NCBI RefSeq assembly: GCF_963576675.1
Contig: NC_088914.1
Location: 13,557,001-13,621,000 of the forward strand
Origin: Euphorbia lathyris
Lineage: Eukaryota; Streptophyta; Magnoliopsida; Malpighiales; Euphorbiaceae
DNA length: 64,000 bases
Reading direction: 5' to 3'
Position 1 is the first letter of the stretch, and each line of letters starts with the position of its first letter. The position numbers and the translations under genes are program-made. Below the pieces are notes generated by a model. It was not told the origin of the DNA, made no database searches, and saw only the letters and a program-made list of their open reading frames with translations. This document shows positions 1 through 11,582 of the stretch, in pieces.

Positions 1-830
1 TTGAATTTTCCACCGTTATCGCTACGGATGTGAGCTAATTTTAGGTCTTTATCGTTTTCAATTTTTCTAACCAAATTTGAAAATGTCTCAAAGGTCTCAT
101 CCTTGCTACTCAGCAAGATGACCCACGTGTACCGAGAGAAGTCATCTACAATGTCCAAGGAAAATCTTCTTCCACCCAGACTCAGCGGCTGGACTGGACC
201 GAAGAGATCCAAGTGTAGTAACTCTAACGGACGCTTAGTTGAGACAATATTTTTGCTGTGAAAAGATTGTTTGGTTTGTTTTCCAGCTTGGCAAGCGTGG
301 CATAATTGATCTTTTTCAAATTTAAGTTCAGGCAGTCCCTCAACCAATTGCTTTCTTGCTAATATGGCCAGGAGGTCCATGCTTACATGACCAAGTCTCC
401 TGTGCCATAGCCAGGAATTTTCTTCCTTTGATACTAAGCATACAGTTTTTGAAAACTTTTTCTCTAAGTCTAGCATAAAGACATTATCTATGCGAGGGGC
501 AGTTAAAATTAATTCATTTGATTCACCCTCGTATATTTTACATCCAGTAGCATCAAATATAACTTTTCTCCCATTGTCACATAGCTGAGCTACGCTGAGT
601 AAGTTATATTTGAGTCTGCTGACTAGGGAGACAGATTCAATAGTAAGATTACCTCCAATGGTTCCTGACCCTACTATCTTACCCTTCTTGTTGTCTCCAA
701 AACTTACACTTCCTCCTCGTTTACGCTCAAACGTGATGAACTGAGTTTCATCACCAGTCATATGCCTCGAGCATGCGCTGTCAATATACCACATCTTTGA
801 CTTCTCGGCACATCTCAGGCTTACCTGCAT
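1..830 (-). CDS. pol: Copia pol fragment: protease and N-terminal integrase (runs off the window)
   Basis: Reading from the ATG at 830 to the window edge there is one open frame without stops. Near the start is the aspartic protease motif DSACSRH. Further on is the GAG-pre-integrase HHCC zinc finger: WHRRLGHVS, then CHAC about 40 residues later. The integrase core follows, with the first catalytic Asp in LDLFGP, DDFSRYTW, and the second Asp in IRSDNGG at the edge. The pol start and the end of gag overlap the same few bases but lie in different frames, whereas copy 2 has both in one frame with a stop between them. A one-base indel in this copy is the simplest reading. The rest of pol is outside the window. 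Confidence 0.9.
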   Translation of the reverse strand, partial: MQVSLRCAEKSKMWYIDSACSRHMTGDETQFITFERKRGGSVSFGDNKKGKIVGSGTIGGNLTIESVSLVSRLKYNLLSVAQLCDNGRKVIFDATGCKIYEGESNELILTAPRIDNVFMLDLEKKFSKTVCLVSKEENSWLWHRRLGHVSMDLLAILARKQLVEGLPELKFEKDQLCHACQAGKQTKQSFHSKNIVSTKRPLELLHLDLFGPVQPLSLGGRRFSLDIVDDFSRYTWVILLSSKDETFETFSNLVRKIENDKDLKLAHIRSDNGGKF

Positions 831-835
831 TGTAA

Positions 836-2575
836 CTAGTTACTTTTAGGTACCCAATTCTTTTTGGGTCCTTGCTTGTTAGGTGCAACAGGTAAAGCAT
901 CATATTTTATTTTATGGCGACATACTTGGACAGTATGGCCATTCTTTCCACAGAAGTCACAGCTGACCTTCTGTTTAGGATGTTTCACTGACTTGTCAGC
1001 ACCCCAGTGCTGAGCGTGCCAGCACACCTTAGTGGTGTGTCATTTCTTCCCACAAAAGTCACACTTGACTTTTCGCTGGGGATTCCATCTCTGCTGAGTA
1101 CCTTGGTACTGAGTTCTCAGAGGAATGTTTCTTTTATTTGGAACCTTTAATTGGTTCTGGATAGTTGTGAAGTCCTTTCTCAGTTTCTTTGAAACTGATT
1201 GGACTTCAGAGACAGACTCATGTATGATCTTCATGTTATCATGCAAAGTCGAGTTGTCCTGAAGAAGGAATCTAAGGTCACTCAGCTTAACCTCTTCAAC
1301 CTCATCACAGCGCCTGCTGAGTGCTCTAATTTTCTTATTACATTTTTTAATAAGTGTATAGAGATCACTCAGGGCATTACCCATTTCGTTTCTGAGCAGA
1401 GAAAGTGATATTACCTCATTTGATTGCTCCTCGTCGTCAGATTCAACGGAGGGGTCAGCATGCTCAGAGACGCATGGCTCAGCAAGTTCGTCAGCCATGA
1501 AGCATATCTTCGCTGACTCGGTGGCCTCAGCTTCTGTTGATGAAGACTCATCACTGTCGCTCCATGTAGCCACCATTGCCTTTTTGCCATTCTTCTTATC
1601 TTTCCTCAGCGTGGGGCAGCTTGACTTTATATGGCCAGTTTGATGGCACTCAAAGCATGTAATGGGCTTTGAGCTGTCCTTTTTGTATTTGCTGTCGCTT
1701 GAGTCAGCTTTATACTTATCAAACTTTCTGTAAGGCTTCTTAGAATATTTATCATTCTTCCTGAATAGCCTTTTCATCTTCCTTGTAAACATAGCCATCT
1801 CCTCGTCATCAGTTGAGCTCCCGTCAGTGGAGTCAGCTTTCATGACAAGAGACTTCTGCTTCTTGTCTTCAGATTTTTCCTTCACCTCGAATTTTTTCAT
1901 AGATATCTCATGGGTCAGCAATGAGCCGATGAGTTCGTCATATTTGTAGGTGGTTAAATCCTGAGCTTCCTCAACAGCGGTCTTCTTTGCTTGCCAGTCT
2001 TTAGGAAGACTCCTGGGTATCTTTTTGACTTGTTCTTCCTCAGTGAAGATTTTCCCAAGTCTCTTGAGCTCATTAATGATGTTGGTAAACCTTGCATTCA
2101 TGTCTGAAATGCCCTCATCATTGTTCATCTCGAACAGCTCGTACAGTCTCATCTGCTGATTCACCTTGGACTCCTTTACTTTATTGGTTCCCTCGTAGGT
2201 GACTTCCAGCTTTTTCCAGATCTCTTGCGCCGACTCACAACCTGAGATTTTATTATATTCTGCAGCATCGAGCGTACAGTGAAGCATATTGATAGCCGAA
2301 GCGTGATTTTGAAGCTTCTTAAGATCATCCTCTGTCCATTTGGCCTCAGCTTTTACAACTGTTTGGCCAGCCACAACCTCGACAGGTACAAATGGGCTTT
2401 GAACTATAGATAGCCAGGCACTCATATTTGTAGCCTGAATGAAAATTTTCATCCTATTCTTCCAGAAGGTATAGTTAGACCCGAAGAATAGGGGAGGCTG
2501 AGTGATGGACAGCCCCTCAGGAAGTATCTGAGTTGTTTGGTTTCCTGGGAGAAACCGAGTACTGTTTTTGCCCAT
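836..2575 (-). pseudogene. gag: Copia gag with one nonsense mutation
   Basis: The Gag frame starts at the ATG at 2575 and ends at the TAG at 836-838, about 579 codons. It is broken once, by a TGA at 1040-1042 inside a zinc knuckle, where the parallel knuckles have Gly. It has the UBN2/gag-polypeptide region in the N-terminal half, then a Lys/Ser/Asp-rich hinge. The main CCHC knuckle reads CFECHQTGHIKSSC, and two more follow, CDFCGKK (broken) and CDFCGKNGHT. Gag would form the virus-like particle and bind the element's own RNA. The single stop suggests fairly recent decay. Confidence 0.88.
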
Positions 2576-2623
2576 GGTAGGGATCAGCTCAAGGTTGTTA
2601 GACCTTTTACAGTGAGCTTTTAA

Positions 2624-2635
2624 GCTCTGATACCA
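2624..2635 (-). other. Primer-binding site, tRNA-iMet type
   Basis: On the minus strand this reads TGGTATCAGAGC, the complement of the 3' end of plant initiator tRNA-Met. It lies two bases inside the LTR end and marks the 5' LTR of copy 1, which fixes the orientation. Confidence 0.9.
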
Positions 2636-2637
2636 CT

Positions 2638-3986
2638 TGTTGGTCCCTTATAACGTTGCAAGTATAGTTCCAAGGGGGGGGGTTAGGAACTATTTAAACT
2701 TTTTAATTAATTTTGGGCAAACTTCTTTTCTTAAGAGAAAAGGTTTTAACAGCGGCGCTGAGTGATCAGTAAGATACTGGCTTAGTCAACTGGTGACTAG
2801 GTCAGTTTCTTGACTTGAGTCAGGAGATAGCACTTAAAGTCTATTCCTTAGCTCAGATGTTCGATGCGCACAACTCAGCTTGACCTCTTTACTTGGTCAG
2901 TTTTTGGTTATTTAAGCAAGCAATATATATAAGGAGTTTAAGGTAAGAAATACGTTACTCAGTAGATTTATCCAGGTTCGGCTTCTTCTAAGCCTACGTC
3001 CTGTCCCCGGAACATGTTCTGAGATTTCGAATCCTCTACTGAGCTTTTTAAAGGTAGAGCCTCAAACCTTTTACAATCTTAGCAACTGAGTATAACAAGA
3101 GTACCTTCCTCTATACCTCTACTCAATCTTAATCTCTTGCTGAGTACTATAACCGAGTACTCAGCCTCTCCTTTCTAATCTCTAGAAATGATAAGTGTTT
3201 GTCCTAAACAATGATTGCTAAGACACCTTAGATGATTGAATAATCACTCTAGACTTTTACACAAATATATGAAATGTAGTGTAAGATTTGCTTTGCTTCT
3301 TGCTTGCAGAACTTGTGTAGAAATTTGGTCAGCGTAATGGCTTGATCAAGTTCTGTGTGGAATGAAGCTTCTGATGGCACTATTTATAGAGACGTCTTGA
3401 GGCATCGGTCATTTCGAATTTCGAAATAACCATTGGAGGGAAACGGCTTCCTGTCGTTGTCATCCTGACTTGCTCAGAGCTCCCGGCCAATCAGATTTGT
3501 GTATCTTCTGTCCTCGGTCAGCTTTTGGTCAGCTCGGCAGAATGTCTCTCCTTTTATGGTAAAGTCAACTAGACAGCATACTGTGTCGTCTGAACTTTAC
3601 CCAAAGTGGAAATACTTTGTCTGGAAGTTTTCCTTAGCCAGCTGCTGTCTTGTACGCTTTGTCGAATCAACTCAGCAGCTTCGTTCCGAAGTTGTCCCCT
3701 GAAGGTCTTCTAGATCCTTCTCATGCTGAGTTGCGTTTTGCACACAGCGACATCGTTTTGATAAACGCGGGCCGAGTTGTCTTGAGTTGTTTGACTTGGG
3801 CTTTGACTTTCGTATTGGGCTTGAGCCTTTTAATTCTTGTGTCTTATAAACAATTTAACTCAACATTGAACAAACACATTAGTAGAATAAATCAAAGCAT
3901 TTAAACTTAGTGTGTTTAGAATATGTTTTTCAATTATACTTAAACAATTTTGTCAAATCAAAATTATGTGGAAAGGTGTTTCAACA
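2638..3986 (-). repeat. 5' LTR of SIRE-type copia copy 1 (1349 bp)
   Basis: On the + strand it begins TGTTGGTCCC next to the primer-binding site and ends in TTTCAACA, giving TG...CA termini with short inverted ends. The LTR at 16516-17993 has the same start and the same final ~50 bases, so the two are members of one family. The five bases after it (TCACG, 3987-3991) should be the target duplication; the partner lies outside the window. Confidence 0.88.
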
Positions 3987-4350
3987 TCACGCCTCGCGTC
4001 TAGGTTGATACGCCCCGTGTATCAGTGGGTTAGTCCCACGTGGTGCCTGTGGATTGAGCAATTATTTCTGACTGGATGTCCCACGCCCCGCGTGGAGGTT
4101 GATACGCCCCGCATATGTCGGTGGGATTTTGCTCCTTACTCGTACCTGAAATACAATTCTCGAGAGCCGAGTTAGCTTGACGTTTTATTTTCTAAATTTA
4201 ATAAAATGAAGACAATTAACCGAAAGTGCGGAATTTATTTTTATTTCGTTATTTTATTAAAAACTCCTTATTTTTGTAATTAAACTTATTTATTTAGTCC
4301 TAAATTGACCGTAAACCATACTAAAAGATAGGGGCGAAACGACCCTATCA
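3987..4350 (-). repeat. Partial left LTR of the gypsy-like element
   Basis: These 364 bases match 8304-8667 without gaps. By eye there are about 19 differences (~5%), mostly C/T and G/A transitions as expected from decay of methylated cytosines. The right end is the terminus ACCCTATCA; the left end is where copia copy 1 inserted. The divergence gives a rough age for the gypsy insertion. Confidence 0.85.
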
Positions 4351-6846
4351 ACCTCCTCGGACGTTAAAGTTTTACTTGTCCTCAAGTAGAAGAAATCGAA
4401 AGACAAGGGATTGAGATCATTAAGAAACAAACCGTCGGTTGGTTTTACCAAGTGCGTGATTCTGAAGCTAAAGTTTTAAGCAAAGTTTTGGGCAAGTACC
4501 TACGCAAACAAATGAGTAACCAAAAATTGTTTGAGACCTCCATGATCAAATTTAATAGGCAATATCAACGGGGGTCGATTATCTTTTGAGAACCCAAAAG
4601 TACCTCACCAAAGGATTTCACTCTTACGCTCAAATCTTGGTGGGTCGGTGTTTTTGCACTCTGCTTTGCACTTACTCGAAGTCACTTTGAGTTTGCATTT
4701 TCATCCGAGTTTTTCCTCCTATGTTATGGTATAGGCAATATTAAAAACGAACCCGGAGGTGGGTTGTAATGTGAGTGGCTTTCTAGTGGTTAATTTTTAG
4801 AAACTCGAGTTCAAACACCATTTTGATGATCGCACCGTGTTTTTATTTTGGCCTTAGCGAGTTCGTAAAATGTAACTCAAAATTGCTCGGGTGGAGCTTG
4901 AGAATGCCTTTTTGCTCTTTATTGTGTTTTTTCTTTTTTTTTTTTGTTTTGAAAGCGGCACAAAAACGATTTCGAAAGCTTATGGTGCTTACTTATCAAG
5001 GCCTTGGCTTATTTCGGGTAATTCTGGTGCGATTTGATTTTGTTGGTATTTAAACAAGAGGAAAAAGGGTTAAATGTTAAAAAGGTATTGACAAAGAAGT
5101 TGGTTAATAGGCTCGAGGGGGTTTTCTAGAGGTTAATGAAAACGAGAAAAATACTTTAAGAAAAGAATTAGCCTAAGTGAGTCCGTTTTATCATCTATTG
5201 CCATTTTTACCAAAATAAGTGTACTTAACCCGGTATTAGATGCAAATTCTATGAATCGAGTGAAGTCAAAGCTCTCGAAAAATTGTGAAAGAAATAGAGT
5301 TCTCGTACGAACTCTTTTAGGCTCAAAAATACCTCACAAAAATATCGGGTCAATTTGTGTACGTTCAAGTTCCCGTCAAATTTTCAACTATCTCGTTTTT
5401 ATTGCCTTTTTAAATTTCATTATAGAGATAACATGTGGGTTAGGACTCAATGCTTTTGTTTAGTACGAACTTAGGCTTTGCATAAATTCTATATCTTCAG
5501 AATCAAGACTAAAATTTCTTAAATAAACCGATCCTTTGTGTTAACCTCTTTTCATTTAAGAACAAATAACGGAACTTTTAATTAATTTCCGAAGGAGCTA
5601 GTGTGCCAGAAAAAATTTAAGAACCAATAAATTAGTTTAATTAATTTGATTTTTATTTTTATTTTTGTTAGTGCAAAACAAACGGTGAGTGCGGGGTTGC
5701 ACGGTCCACCGCGTTATTAAAATGACGTCTATTCTAAGGACGTCGCAAAAGAAAAAAAAACAAAAATAAGGATAGAATTAAAAAAAAGGACCCTGAAGGT
5801 CAGGTCCTACGCGTGGCGTACCCAGGGGGGCGCCCCGCGTAGGAGATGCAAATTAAGCAATTGGGGGCCAGAGACACGGAGATGCGCGGGGCGTGAAAGG
5901 TATGGCGCCCCGCGTAGGGTTTTGGATGTTAACGGGATTTGTTTTTCTTTTGATTTTTCTTTTGTAGTTTTTTTTTGCTACGGTTGAAAGCGTACATAAA
6001 TGTTGGTAAAAAAAACGAGAAACGATGCTGGAAAAGAAAATGTGGGAATCAAAAATTGGGGAAGAAAACTCCCTTATTCGAGCTTGGGTTGCCTCCCAAG
6101 AAGCGCTACTTTATAGTCGGTGAGCTCGACTTAGAATTTCCTCCTAGGTGTATGCTTCCATTCGCATTAGAAATGCAAATTCTTGAATAAACAATCCGTA
6201 CCTACAAAACGGGTTGTTAGTTTCAAAGAAATTTAATGAAAACCAAAAACTATATTTAAAGAAATTATTGAAGAGTTTAGTTTGCTCCCTTTTTGACTCC
6301 TTTGGTATTTCAAAAAGAGTAAAATATTCTGAGTTAGAAGGAACCTCAAACTCTTCTATTTTTGGATTCTCTTCCATGGGTTCACACTCAACCGGCTAAT
6401 CAATTAGAATTCCGTTTCCTCGCAATTGAGACAACCCTCATTATTTGGAGAATCCTCTTGAGAAGACTCAATTAACTTGAGCTTTACATTTTGACCAACC
6501 GGATTGGTATCTCTAATTGATTCGTCCGTGGTTGAATCAAAAGGAGACTTCAATCTAGCAATTTGATTTCCCAAATCCCTACAATATGCCTCAGTGTTAG
6601 ATAATCTTACATGAATATCTTTAAGCATAGAGATTACCACATCGAATTGCGAGGTTGATTATTGGTGCGAACATTCGTCATCCATGAGGTCGTCCCACAG
6701 ATGACGAATATGAGGCATCATACCATGGAAAAAATCATTAGTAACAACAAGAAAGAAAATAAATTATTCACAAAAAGAAAATAATATTTACAAATGCTTA
6801 GACTAACAATAAAACGTTTTTGTCTAATATTGCAAGAAAGTATAAA
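4351..6846 (-). other. Internal region of the gypsy-like element, no recognisable gene
   Basis: This stretch separates the two LTR copies and has no long frame. On the minus strand near the primer-binding site a short frame runs from about 6715 to 6404, with one stop near 6660. It encodes a hydrophilic segment (MMPHIRHLWDDL, then later CLNCEETEF) that I do not recognise. At 5810-5925 are three more copies of the GC-rich CGCCCCGCGT motif that fills the LTR. The purine-rich GAGGAGGT before the left LTR, read on the minus strand, is a plausible polypurine tract. Confidence 0.6.
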
Positions 6847-6864
6847 TCCCCGGCAACGGTGCCA
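6847..6864 (-). other. Primer-binding site, tRNA-Asp-like (gypsy)
   Basis: The minus strand reads TGGCACCGTTGCCGGGGA, one base away from the TGGCGCC... form usual in Athila/Tat-type gypsy elements. It lies six bases inside the LTR that starts at 6871, so that LTR is the 5' LTR and the element is on the minus strand. Confidence 0.85.
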
Positions 6865-6870
6865 AAAACT

Positions 6871-8667
6871 TGATGCGTGCGGTGCCTAGGTAGAGCTTAT
6901 GAATATATATTATGATATGTTCGTTATGACTATGGATGTGATCTTCCTAATGCTCTATCTCTACTAGACAATACTACTTAGGGGCAAGTGTACCCCGTCG
7001 TATCAAGTAATAATCCGGTTAAGACCGGGTATCGAATCCACGGGATTTATAACTACAAGTATTAAACGACTCGGTTTTATACGTTATCTAAGCGGTGAAT
7101 ACTTTGAGTTGATTTGGGAAACAACTACAAACTACTCCTAACTACGGGTGAGACAGATTTATATAACGAAAACTCTACGAAATGATATGGATGGTGATAA
7201 GTTATAAATATGATAAACGATGACTCCCAATATATATGGTTAATGATTTACTCTTGCAATGACTACTACGTGTAGTGTGACCGACCTGTGAAGTACTTAG
7301 ACTACGTGGTTCCTAGTCAAGGCGTGTCTAATGCTTGGGATTAGAAATTAGGGCCCGTAAGTTCCGTGGCTTGTCAATTCCTACGGTTTCCGGTGCGTCA
7401 CTTCCGGTAAGGCAACACCTATATGAATCCCTAAAGATAGCCCGAATGGCGTCGGAAATCGCGTTTCCCTACACAATAATCCATTACGAATATCAAAACA
7501 AGTAACAAACATCAACACGTGTATAGAAAAAGAAATCATAAATCATATGTTATAAATATGGAAAGCGTAAATATGGAATACAACCAAGCCTAGTACATAG
7601 GAAGAGTACAAGCTAATTAGCAAGTGAAAAGGGAAGAATCCACCCTCGAAACTAGCTAACCGGACTCAAGGCCGTCTCTTAGGACTTGGAGCTGGAACTC
7701 TCGAGCTTGGTGAACGGAGATGAAACGGAATTTTGACGGAATGCCGGAATAAGCGAACAAGCTCTCAAGGTGATAGAGTTTTGCTATGTAAAATCTGAAT
7801 CTAAAATCTAAAACTATATAGCAAGAGCTCAATACATAAAATTCTAGATATCTAAATGAGTGCTAGTCACTCTTATTTATACACATCAAGCTAGGGGTAG
7901 AATTATAAGTTCACAAGATACAAGCATAGAGATACATTATTTCTGCAGAATTCCCATGACACGCCCCACGTAAGGTGGGGGACGCCCCGCGTACTGGCCC
8001 ATTTCGTCAATAATTCCTGCATATGGACCAAATTCAGATCCTATTGTCTCAACCACGCCCCGCGTAGACTGTGGTACGCCCCGCGTGGTTGAGCTCCTGA
8101 GACTTAGTAGCTTGAATTAGGTCTTTTATGCCACGCGTAGCCTGAAGGACGCCTCGCGTATATGAGTCCCTGGATCTTTTAGATTGACAAACTCCCATAT
8201 ACGCCTCGCGTGTAAGGTGGGACGCCCCGCGTAGTAGTAGTTGACTTGGGAGACCATGCAGTCAGACTTTCATGATTGATCTTATCATCTCTGACTAGAT
8301 GTCTCACGCCCCGAGTAGAGGTTGATATGCCCCGCGTATCAGTGGGTTAGTCCCACGTGGTGCCTGTGGATTGAGCAATTATTTCTGACTGGATGTCCCA
8401 TGCCTCGCGTGGAGGTTGATACGCCCCGCGTATGTCGGTGGGATTTCGCTCCTTACTCGTATCTGAAATGCAATTCTCGAGAGCCGAGTTAGCTTGATGT
8501 TTTATTTTCTAAATTTAATAAAATGAAGACAATTAACCAAAAGTGCGGAATTTATTTTTATTTCATTATTTTATTAAAAACTCCTTATTTTTGTAATTAA
8601 ACTTATTTATTTAGTCCTAAATTGACCGTAAACCACGCTAAAAAATAGGGGCAAAACGACCCTATCA
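6871..8667 (-). repeat. Complete 5' LTR of the gypsy-like element (1797 bp)
   Basis: On the + strand it begins TGATGCG and ends CCTATCA, so on its own strand it begins TGATAGGG, a common gypsy LTR start. The block around 6960-7060 (ATCAAGTAATAA, then GTATCGAATCCACGGGATTT) recurs in the related sequence at 49418. The half nearest 8667 carries paired GC-rich motifs. Confidence 0.85.
7964..8435. repeat. Six paired GC-rich motifs (CGCCCCGCGT) in the gypsy LTR
   Basis: About twelve copies of ACGCCCCGCGT or one-base variants occur. They fall in six pairs, near 7970, 8053, 8132, 8200, 8306 and 8399. Within a pair the copies are about 15-25 bases apart, and pairs recur at roughly 70-105 bases. The motif is GC-rich in a very AT-rich neighbourhood and has CpG sites in each copy. 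Its position on the U3 side suggests a promoter or protein-binding array, but that is inference. Confidence 0.7.
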
Positions 8668-11067
8668 CACGATAGATTCTTGCTTGGGTTGTTGAGATTG
8701 AAGATATGTCATGACACTCAGTAAGTCCTTGAGACCCTTGATTTTAGTCAAAAGCTGAGTGACAGAAGATAGTTGAGTTGGCTCAATATTGACAGACCCA
8801 GCAACATCGGCATTAGATTGATGAATATCCTGGAGTAAAGCTTGAGCTGAGTCAATGATTCTTAGTCCAGACTCAGTAGCATGCAAGTAAGCATAGGATT
8901 CATCATTTTGTGGTTCAGATGCCGGAATTGGAATAGCAGCAGATGGAGGAGGTGTTTGGTGCTGTCTAGACTTGGATGTGTCAGCTTGGTCAGCAGCTGG
9001 GCTTTTATTCAGATTACCAGACAAAACTGACTGGTTATCATTCTGCGATAAAGGAGTAGGAAGAGGTGGATCGACAGAGATATTGACCTGTTCAGAGTCA
9101 GCTTGAAGCTGATTAGTTTTAAAAGGTTGAGGTAGTTCAGTGCTGACCTGAGCATGATTTTCCTTTACTAACTCTTGAGTTTGAGCAGCAGGAACTTCGA
9201 GCTCTTGCTCTGCAGAAACAGGACCTTGTGGAGCTTTGGGGTCGGTTTGTTCCTCAGCTTGAGAAATAGAGGCTTGCTTTTTCTTGATTTGGTCCAAAGT
9301 TGGTTCAATGACGGTGTTGAAGAACTGGAACTGGAGTGTGGTGAGGTCAGAGATTGGTTCCCTTAGCAGAGAATCGTCCAGAAGATCAATGACTGGAGAT
9401 TTTTGAGCCTTTCGTTTGAGGCATTTGCCTGTGCTGACTTTTGGAGGAGAAGGATCAGCAGCAATGGAGTCAAGAGACTCAGAGGAGGAGTTCAGCCCAA
9501 GGTCAGCATTGAGATCTGTCACAGCTTTGTCTTTCGATGTGGACTCAGCATCAACTGTCTTACTTTGCTCAGTTGGATTCTCAGTTTGCTCAGCATCAAC
9601 TGTTTGATTTTGCTCAGCAGCAACTGTCTCACTTAGCTCAACATTATCTGTCTTTTCAGCATCAAACTGACCTCCAAGATCACCCAGTTCTTCTTCTTGG
9701 TCAGCAGGAGGTTTCTCAAGATCGATATCTTGACTTCTCACAAAGTGTGAGTCTTCAGAGACTAAAAAGTCTAGAGGAGGTGCATCAATCGGCTTTAACC
9801 CAGAAGGTTTCTTCTTCTTTTACAAAGGTTGCTTAAGAGTTTCCTCACTTTCTTCTTCAGTCTCTGCTGGCCTTTTCTGTTTTTCTACTGACGCAGGTTC
9901 CTCCTGACCTTGCTCAGTATCAACTTTCTTCGGACGTGATACAAACCGAATTTTCTTTGGAGTTGAGTTAATATCTTTGGAAGAGGGTTGGTCAGTTTTC
10001 CTCTTTTTATCCTACCTAGTGCGATCAGCAAGTTCCTTGCTTACCACCACTGTCTTTCCTTTATTGGTTGGCATAGCTTGTGCTCCTTCCTCAGTATTAA
10101 CTTCTTCCACATTCTCCTCAATAACCCCCTTTCCTTTCTTAGACTTGAGGGGTTGGTTGTATGCTAACCCAAACAAAAGTGCCGCTGTGATTTCAGTACC
10201 CCATAACTCAGCTTCACCGACCGTGCTTACCTGATGGTCCTCAAGAATTCTTGTGATGAGGGAGCCCATCCTAAGTTTCCCAATACTCTGTTGGAATGCA
10301 CCGACGAGAAAGACGAGCATATTGAGTGGTTGGTAGGTCAGCATGTGCCAGATAAAGTTTTGCTCGAAATTTGAGGCTGATGAGGTGGAGTTGACCTTAG
10401 GAAATATGAAGTTGGTCAGGATGTAATGAGCCATTTTTTGATTCTGACCCATACACGTGCTGTCTATTTCTCCCTTGTGGTCCTTCGGTTTACAGAACTC
10501 AACGGGGTAGTCAAGTTTGGCGTTTGTGGTTCTGAATTCTTTACCTTTGTTCGGCAGCTTTAGCAAAGTTGCTAGATAGGATGGAGTTATCGTGATGTCC
10601 TTGCCTGTGACCTTGGTGACTAGATGGTCAGCGTTGTCCTTATCCACTCTGAGATTCGAATAGAATTCCCTTACTAACCGGGGGTAAGTTTTACCGGAGA
10701 GAGAAAAGAGTTCTGACCAGCCGTTTTTGGAGATCCATTAACAGAACGGTTGCTCAGCTGTTACAAAACTAGGGGAGAACCACCGACAATGAAGTACCTC
10801 ATAATTCTTTACACAGTTGCAAACCTGAAGAAATTCCTTTTCCTTAGGTTGCTTGTCTTTCTTTTCCTTCTTCTTTTTCGAAGAGGTTGCTTGGTCAGCT
10901 TGAGGGTTCTTGCTCAGAGTGTTGACCTTGGCTTGGTCATGCTGACCATGCCTTTGACACTCAGTAGAAGTCTCTTCGTAGTCCTGTTGAGCAGGAGATG
11001 GAGGGTTTTCATCAGAGCGATTTTGGTCGTAATCGCCACCGGAGATATTCTGGGAATCGTCAGACAT
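8668..11067 (-). pseudogene. Extra 3' ORF of the copia element (env position), truncated by the gypsy insertion
   Basis: One reading frame runs from ATG at 11067 (MSDDSQNISG) to 8668, about 800 codons. Three internal stops interrupt it: 10738-10740, 10012-10014 and 9820-9822. The gypsy insertion ends it, and the first bases of the gypsy LTR supply a TGA. The N-terminal part is acidic and polar with a Lys-rich stretch (KKKKEKKDKQ). A conserved-looking block follows (KNGWSELFSLSGKTYPRL, then ITPSYLATLLKLPNKG), which resembles the domain annotated as putative plant transposon protein. The C-terminal half is low-complexity Gln/Glu/Ala/Asp. No signal peptide or membrane segment is visible, so I see no support for a true envelope protein. 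An upstream ATG at 11175 is open but less likely as the start. Confidence 0.75.
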
Positions 11068-11582
11068 GATTTTTGAGAGATTTTTGAGAGGTTTTTGGAA
11101 TTTAAGAGAGAGAGAGAGAGAGATTGAATGCCAGAAATTTTGAATGTAAAGAGAGACAAGTGGGAATTCATCCACTATTTATAGAAATGCCGAGTTGATC
11201 TGATACGTTGGAGTGGCGATTTGACCTCGAGATGATCAATCGACAATTATCCTGGCATTTATGACACATTCGGCACACGTGTTTTCTAATAATTGCGCCT
11301 ACGTCATCCTAGGTGGCTATTAATGCGCGTGCTAGCATTTATTGTGCATGAGAGTTTTACTCAATTTCGAGAATACTAATCGTTTGAGATTCTAGGAAGT
11401 CAGTTTCACATAGAAGGAATGTTCATGTGCTTAGTAACTCAGTTTATGATAATCACTCAATATGTATGTCTACTCAGCATAGGGTGATATAATTCATATT
11501 TAGCTCAGCATTCAATAGTTACTAATTTAGCACAAATCACTCAGCATGGTAATCACTCAACATTCAATTTAAACATAGAATT

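Larger units (their letters stand above)
1..3986 (-). mobile_element. SIRE-type Ty1/copia retrotransposon, copy 1 (5' part)
   Basis: This is the 5' portion of a minus-strand LTR retrotransposon. Reading leftward it has a 5' LTR (2638-3986), a tRNA-iMet primer-binding site, a gag frame, and the protease and start of integrase, after which the window ends. Gag has the YELFEM and KKIPRSLPK block and the CFEC zinc knuckle seen in the SIRE/Maximus lineage of Ty1/copia (family knowledge). The element abuts the sequence at 3987 exactly at an LTR end (CAACA). That sequence is the interior of a gypsy LTR, so this copy inserted into the gypsy element. It is closely related to the copy at 8668-17993, with the same LTR termini and nearly collinear Gag. 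Confidence 0.9.
3987..8667 (-). mobile_element. Non-autonomous Ty3/gypsy-like LTR element (LARD-like), interrupted
   Basis: This is a minus-strand element with two LTR copies (3987-4350 partial, 6871-8667 complete) and a 2.5 kb internal region. The primer-binding site complements the sequence used by Athila/Tat-type gypsy elements. No gag, protease, reverse transcriptase or integrase can be read in the interior, so it probably moved with proteins supplied by another element. Its right end (CCTATCA) lands inside the 3' ORF of copia copy 2, and its left LTR is itself cut by copia copy 1. The rest of the left LTR is presumably beyond position 1. Confidence 0.82.

Noticed and set aside
4823..6640. 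Several short frames in the interior of the gypsy-like element
   Set aside because: No recognisable domains, AT-rich composition, and no consistent frame. They are expected by chance.
8665..8667. TGA as the natural end of the copia 3' ORF
   Set aside because: These bases are the first three of the gypsy LTR on the minus strand, so the ORF was cut there and did not end there.
9175..9836. Short + strand frames opposite the copia 3' ORF
   Set aside because: They overlap a longer minus-strand frame with clear protein-like character and have no features of their own.
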